From an uncultured Pseudomonadota bacterium (GTDB taxonomy: Bacteria > Pseudomonadota > Gammaproteobacteria > Burkholderiales > Burkholderiaceae_C): a stretch of 8,663 bases of DNA. The notes beneath the pieces are model-generated. The model saw nothing but the letters and a program-made list of their open reading frames with translations. It had not been told where the DNA came from and ran no database searches. A program made the translations under genes and the position numbers. Shown in pieces: positions 5,896 to 8,663 of the stretch (position 1 is the first letter of the stretch; each line of letters begins with the position of its first letter). The stretch is from positions 1 to 8,663 of the forward strand of contig ONTY01000033.1 of the NCBI GenBank assembly GCA_900320815.1, in the 5' to 3' direction.

Positions 5896-6864
5896 ATGAT
5901 GATGAAAAAAACGTATCTTGCCGCGCTTGCTGCGGCAGTCATGGGCGGCGCACTGGCATTGCCAGCAGCAGCACAAGAGGCAGCGGCCAGCGCCGCCGCA
6001 TCGGGCGCCGCGTCAGCCGCAGCACCGGCGGCCAGTGCAGCAGCGGCGGCATCAGTGGCCAGTGCCGCTGCCGCACCCGCCTCTGAGCCAGCCAGCGCCG
6101 CTGCGCACCGCGCCGCCGGGCGCGTGGCTGTGGTCAACGGCCAGCCCATCCCCCTCTCGCGCATGGAAGCGGTGGAAGCGCAAGTGAAGGCACAAGCCGA
6201 ACGCATGGGTCGGCCCACGCCGGAAATCAACCGCGAAAAAATGACCGAAGACCTGATTATGCGTGAGATTTTCATGCAGGAAGTCAAGAAAAAAGGCGTG
6301 GAAGGCACGCCAGAAGCGCAAACCAAAATGGCAATGGCGCGCGAGAGCGTACTCATTGGCGTGCTGCTGGAAAACTACCAGCGCGACAATCCCGTCACCG
6401 ACGAGGAAGCACGCGCAGAATATGACCGCTTTGTGGAAAGCCAAAAACCCGAAGCCGGCGCCAAGGAATACAAAGCCAGCCACATTCTGGTAGAAACAGA
6501 AGATGAAGCCAAAGACGTGGTGCAGCGGCTGAAAAAAGGCGAAAAATTTGAAGACATTGCCAAACGCGACTCCAAAGACCCTGGCTCTGGCTCACGCGGC
6601 GGCGACCTTGGCTGGGCCAGCCCCAAAGCGTATGTGGCCGAGTTCTCTGAGGCCATGCAAAAGCTGGAAAAAGGCGCCATGACCGACGCCCCCATCAAGA
6701 GCCAGTTTGGCTGGCACATTATTCGCCTGGACGATGTGCGCGACGCCCAGGCGCCCCAGCTGCCGGAGTTTGACAAAGTCAAACCGCAAATCGTGCGTCA
6801 CCTGCAAGACAAAAAAATTGGCGACTACCAGAAGAGCCTGCGCGAAGCCGCCAAAGTTGAATAA
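5896..6864 (+). CDS. periplasmic parvulin-type peptidyl-prolyl cis-trans isomerase
   Basis: A 322-residue exported folding factor of the SurA/PrsA-like parvulin group, similar in design to Bordetella Par27. It catalyses cis-trans isomerisation of proline bonds in the periplasm. Residues 1-26 are a clear signal peptide (MMMKK, hydrophobic core, LPAAA before Gln27). Residues 28-74 are an Ala/Ser-rich linker. Next come an N-terminal chaperone-like helical region (about 77-185) beginning VAVVNGQPI, and a PpiC rotamase domain (about 191-282) with KASHILVE, GSRGGDLGW and FGWHIIRLDD, including the expected His residues 196 and 274. The C-terminal helix ends near 322. The frame is open further upstream to 5779, but that start would overlap the BolA gene and spoil the signal peptide. 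Three consecutive ATG codons begin at 5896. There is no clear Shine-Dalgarno sequence. A strong terminator sits just before and another just after the gene. Confidence 0.95.
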   Translation: MMMKKTYLAALAAAVMGGALALPAAAQEAAASAAASGAASAAAPAASAAAAASVASAAAAPASEPASAAAHRAAGRVAVVNGQPIPLSRMEAVEAQVKAQAERMGRPTPEINREKMTEDLIMREIFMQEVKKKGVEGTPEAQTKMAMARESVLIGVLLENYQRDNPVTDEEARAEYDRFVESQKPEAGAKEYKASHILVETEDEAKDVVQRLKKGEKFEDIAKRDSKDPGSGSRGGDLGWASPKAYVAEFSEAMQKLEKGAMTDAPIKSQFGWHIIRLDDVRDAQAPQLPEFDKVKPQIVRHLQDKKIGDYQKSLREAAKVE

Positions 6865-6879
6865 GCCGCTGCAAACGGC

Positions 6880-6916
6880 GGGCAGCCCTTCCAGGCACGG
6901 AGGGCTGCCCTTTTTT
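6880..6916 (+). terminator. rho-independent terminator after the isomerase gene
   Basis: A perfect 10-bp stem, GGGCAGCCCT (6880-6889) with AGGGCTGCCC (6901-6910), can be extended inward by a G-U and a C-G pair, followed by six T (6911-6916). It lies 15 bases after the isomerase stop and 40 bases before the chosen hom start. Confidence 0.94.
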
Positions 6917-6956
6917 GTGCGTCTTTTCACCGCTCGCACCAATCATGGGACATAAG

Positions 6957-8297
6957 ATGAAAACACAGCAAGCCACCGTTCCCCTGCGCGCCGCGCTGCT
7001 AGGCATTGGCACCGTTGGCAGCGGCACTTTTGAAGTGCTGCGCCGCAACCAGGAAGAAATCAAAAGCCGCGCCGGGCGCGGCATCACTATTACCCACGTC
7101 GCTGACCTGGACGAAACCCGTGCGCGCCGCATCGCCGGCGCCAGCGTGCACGTGACCACTGATGCGCGCCAACTCATTGGCAATAAAGATATTGACGTCG
7201 TCATCGAACTGATTGGCGGCTGCGGCATTGCACGCGAGCTGGTTTTGGCCGCCATTGACGCCGGAAAACACGTCGTCACCGCCAACAAGGCGCTGCTGGC
7301 GGTGCACGGCCCCGAGATTTTTGAAGCCGCGCAACGCAAGGGCGTCATCGTCGCCTTTGAAGCCGCTGTGGCTGGCGGCATTCCCATTATCAAGGCGCTG
7401 CGCGAAGGGCTGACAGCCAACCGCATCCAGTGGCTTGCCGGCATTATCAACGGCACCACCAATTTCATTCTCAGCGAAATGCGCGAGCGTGGCCAGAGTT
7501 TTGACGAAGTACTCAAAGAGGCGCAGCGCCTGGGCTACGCCGAAGCCGACCCCACGTTTGATATTGAAGGCGTAGACGCCGCGCACAAAGCCACGCTCAT
7601 GAGCGCCATCGCCTTCGGCATTCCCGTGCAGTTTGAGCGCGCCTACGTGGAAGGCATCACGCGCCTGGTCGCCGCCGACATCCGCTACGCCGAGCAGCTT
7701 GGCTACCGCATCAAGCTGCTGGGCATCGCCAAGCGGCGCGAAGAAGGCGTAGAGCTGCGCGTGCACCCCACCCTTGTGCCTGCGCGTCGCCTCATTGCCA
7801 ACGTCGAAGGCGCCATGAACGCCGTCATGGTGCACGGCGACGCCGTCGGCACCACGCTGTATTACGGCAAGGGCGCGGGCAGCGAGCCGACGGCCAGCGC
7901 CGTTGTTGCCGACCTGGTGGACGTGGCCCGTCTGGCCAGCAGCGACGCGCGCCACCGCGTGCCGCACCTGGCGTTCCAGCCCGGCGCGTTGCGCAACGTG
8001 CAAGTGCTACCGATGGAGCAAACGCTCACCAGCTACTACCTGCGGCTGCGCGTCAAAGACGAAGCGGGCGTGCTGGCGCAAGTCACGCGCATCCTCGCGG
8101 ACGCCGCCATCAGCATCAATGCCGTGCTCCAGCGCGAAGCGGGCGACGTGGGCGGTGCCGGCAGCCAGCACACCGACCTCATCATCCTCACGCACGAAGC
8201 GCAAGAAGGCGCCATGAACAGCGCCACGCAGCGCCTGCAGGGGCTGCCCGCCGTGCTCGCGCCCATCGTGCGTCTGCGCAAGGAGGAGCTGGCCTGA
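6957..8297 (+). CDS. hom: homoserine dehydrogenase with C-terminal ACT domain
   Basis: This enzyme reduces aspartate semialdehyde to homoserine with NAD(P)H, the branch point to threonine, methionine and isoleucine; it is cytoplasmic. With ATG 6957 it is 446 residues. Motifs in order are the Rossmann loop GIGTVGSG (16-23), VVTANKALLAVHG (106-118), GIINGTTNFIL (162-172), EADPTFDIEGVDAAHKA (196-212, with the expected catalytic Lys211), GKGAGSEPTASAVVAD (305-320), and an ACT regulatory domain from about 359, starting YYLRLRVKDEAGVLA, which in this family usually binds threonine for feedback inhibition. It is monofunctional, not fused to aspartokinase. I chose 6957 because GGGA lies 6 bases upstream; ATG 6945 is the alternative and adds four residues. 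The frame is open back to 6915, but that lies inside the terminator T-tract. It is followed by an unknown gene instead of the threonine synthase gene often found after hom. Confidence 0.97.
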   Translation: MKTQQATVPLRAALLGIGTVGSGTFEVLRRNQEEIKSRAGRGITITHVADLDETRARRIAGASVHVTTDARQLIGNKDIDVVIELIGGCGIARELVLAAIDAGKHVVTANKALLAVHGPEIFEAAQRKGVIVAFEAAVAGGIPIIKALREGLTANRIQWLAGIINGTTNFILSEMRERGQSFDEVLKEAQRLGYAEADPTFDIEGVDAAHKATLMSAIAFGIPVQFERAYVEGITRLVAADIRYAEQLGYRIKLLGIAKRREEGVELRVHPTLVPARRLIANVEGAMNAVMVHGDAVGTTLYYGKGAGSEPTASAVVADLVDVARLASSDARHRVPHLAFQPGALRNVQVLPMEQTLTSYYLRLRVKDEAGVLAQVTRILADAAISINAVLQREAGDVGGAGSQHTDLIILTHEAQEGAMNSATQRLQGLPAVLAPIVRLRKEELA

Positions 8298-8346
8298 GCC
8301 GGCGCACGCCAAGCATTTTTCGCACAAACCGTAACGCGCCCGAACC

Positions 8347-8663
8347 ATGGAAACACCACGCCAAACCGCCCAGGACGGATATTTGGAATACTACGGCAGA
8401 CTGTGCGCCAGCCAGATTTGCCCGGATTTGGATATTGCCTGGCGCAAGCGGCTGGAACAGATTTTTTCCAGCATGTCGCAGGCGTGGTGCGAAAACATTT
8501 ATCAGGAGCTGCTCGCGCCCGCCGGCATACTCTGGTCGCGCAAAAGCGGCGAATTCGGGCGCCGCGCCAGCAATATCGGTCTGCAGGAGTTTGTCAACAC
8601 CTCCTGCCCGCCGCAGCTCCAGCCACTGGCGACGCAATGCCTGACGAGCCTCGAGGCCGTCCG
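8347..8663 (+). CDS. unrecognised protein, 5' part only (runs off window)
   Basis: An open frame of 105 complete codons from ATG 8347 to the window edge. An in-frame TAA at 8332-8334 is followed by no other start codon before this ATG, so the start is fixed if the gene is real. I do not recognise the product. The visible part is soluble-looking, rich in aromatic residues (GYLEYYGRL near 11-19, AWRKRLEQIF 31-40) and has five Cys (20, 25, 48, 87, 98). There is no signal peptide or membrane segment. Codon use is ordinary for the window, mixed with some less GC-rich codons such as ATT, TTT and TTG. No clear ribosome binding site is visible. It begins 49 bases after hom on the same strand without a terminator between them, so it may be cotranscribed with hom. 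It shows no alignable similarity by eye to the other unknown protein at 215-1468. Confidence 0.65.
   Translation, partial: METPRQTAQDGYLEYYGRLCASQICPDLDIAWRKRLEQIFSSMSQAWCENIYQELLAPAGILWSRKSGEFGRRASNIGLQEFVNTSCPPQLQPLATQCLTSLEAV

Noticed and set aside
5835..6930. TTTTTGTGC and CTTTTCAC each occur upstream of both the isomerase and hom
   Set aside because: They are short and T-rich, lie at different distances and on different sides of the hairpins, and overlap terminator T-tracts. Not strong enough to call a shared element.
6999..8003. Minus-strand frame of 334 codons opposite hom
   Set aside because: It mirrors the conserved hom frame, contains no family motif, and has no plausible start context.

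Overview
This is a GC-rich window from a bacterial chromosome, most likely a betaproteobacterium of the Burkholderiales type. That placement is inferred from gene order and protein style: yciB, a BolA-family gene and a secreted parvulin in tandem, and a Ste24-type peptidase coupled to rsgA. It is not based on any database search. Seven genes belong to families I recognise with confidence. Two coding regions, one of them cut by the window edge, I do not recognise.

Layout. Positions 1-214 are an AT-richer non-coding stretch. On the minus strand, reading right to left from 4768 to 215, come a membrane M48 peptidase (Ste24 type), rsgA, an ADP-ribosylglycohydrolase (DraG fold) and, after a 232-base gap, a 417-residue protein of unknown function. 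The peptidase and rsgA share one base (TGATG), and the hydrolase starts 18 bases after rsgA with a strong ribosome binding site, so these three look like one operon. On the plus strand from 4983 come yciB, a BolA-family gene (ATGA overlap with yciB), a strong terminator, a periplasmic parvulin-type peptidyl-prolyl isomerase, a second strong terminator, homoserine dehydrogenase (hom), and an unrecognised gene that runs off the right edge. The 214-base divergent region between the peptidase and yciB must hold promoters for both directions.

How the genes work together. There is no single pathway. rsgA acts in 30S subunit maturation, the peptidase in inner-membrane proteolysis, yciB in envelope and septation, the BolA protein probably in iron-sulphur or redox-linked regulation, the isomerase in periplasmic folding, and hom in threonine/methionine/isoleucine synthesis. 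The DraG-type hydrolase and the two unknown proteins are the accessory part.

Most interesting signal. Three intergenic places (131-188, 1654-1711, 4867-4924) carry the same 58-base architecture with no gaps: ATACTC, 16 bases, ATTGCC, 13 bases, GGCA, 7 bases, TATACC. The centre is a dyad. By hand alignment, 29 of 58 columns are identical in all three copies. Two of the copies bracket the unknown 417-residue gene and point inward, and the third sits between the divergent peptidase and yciB genes. It looks like a multi-part protein-binding site, a regulated promoter or a small dispersed repeat. I do not recognise it.
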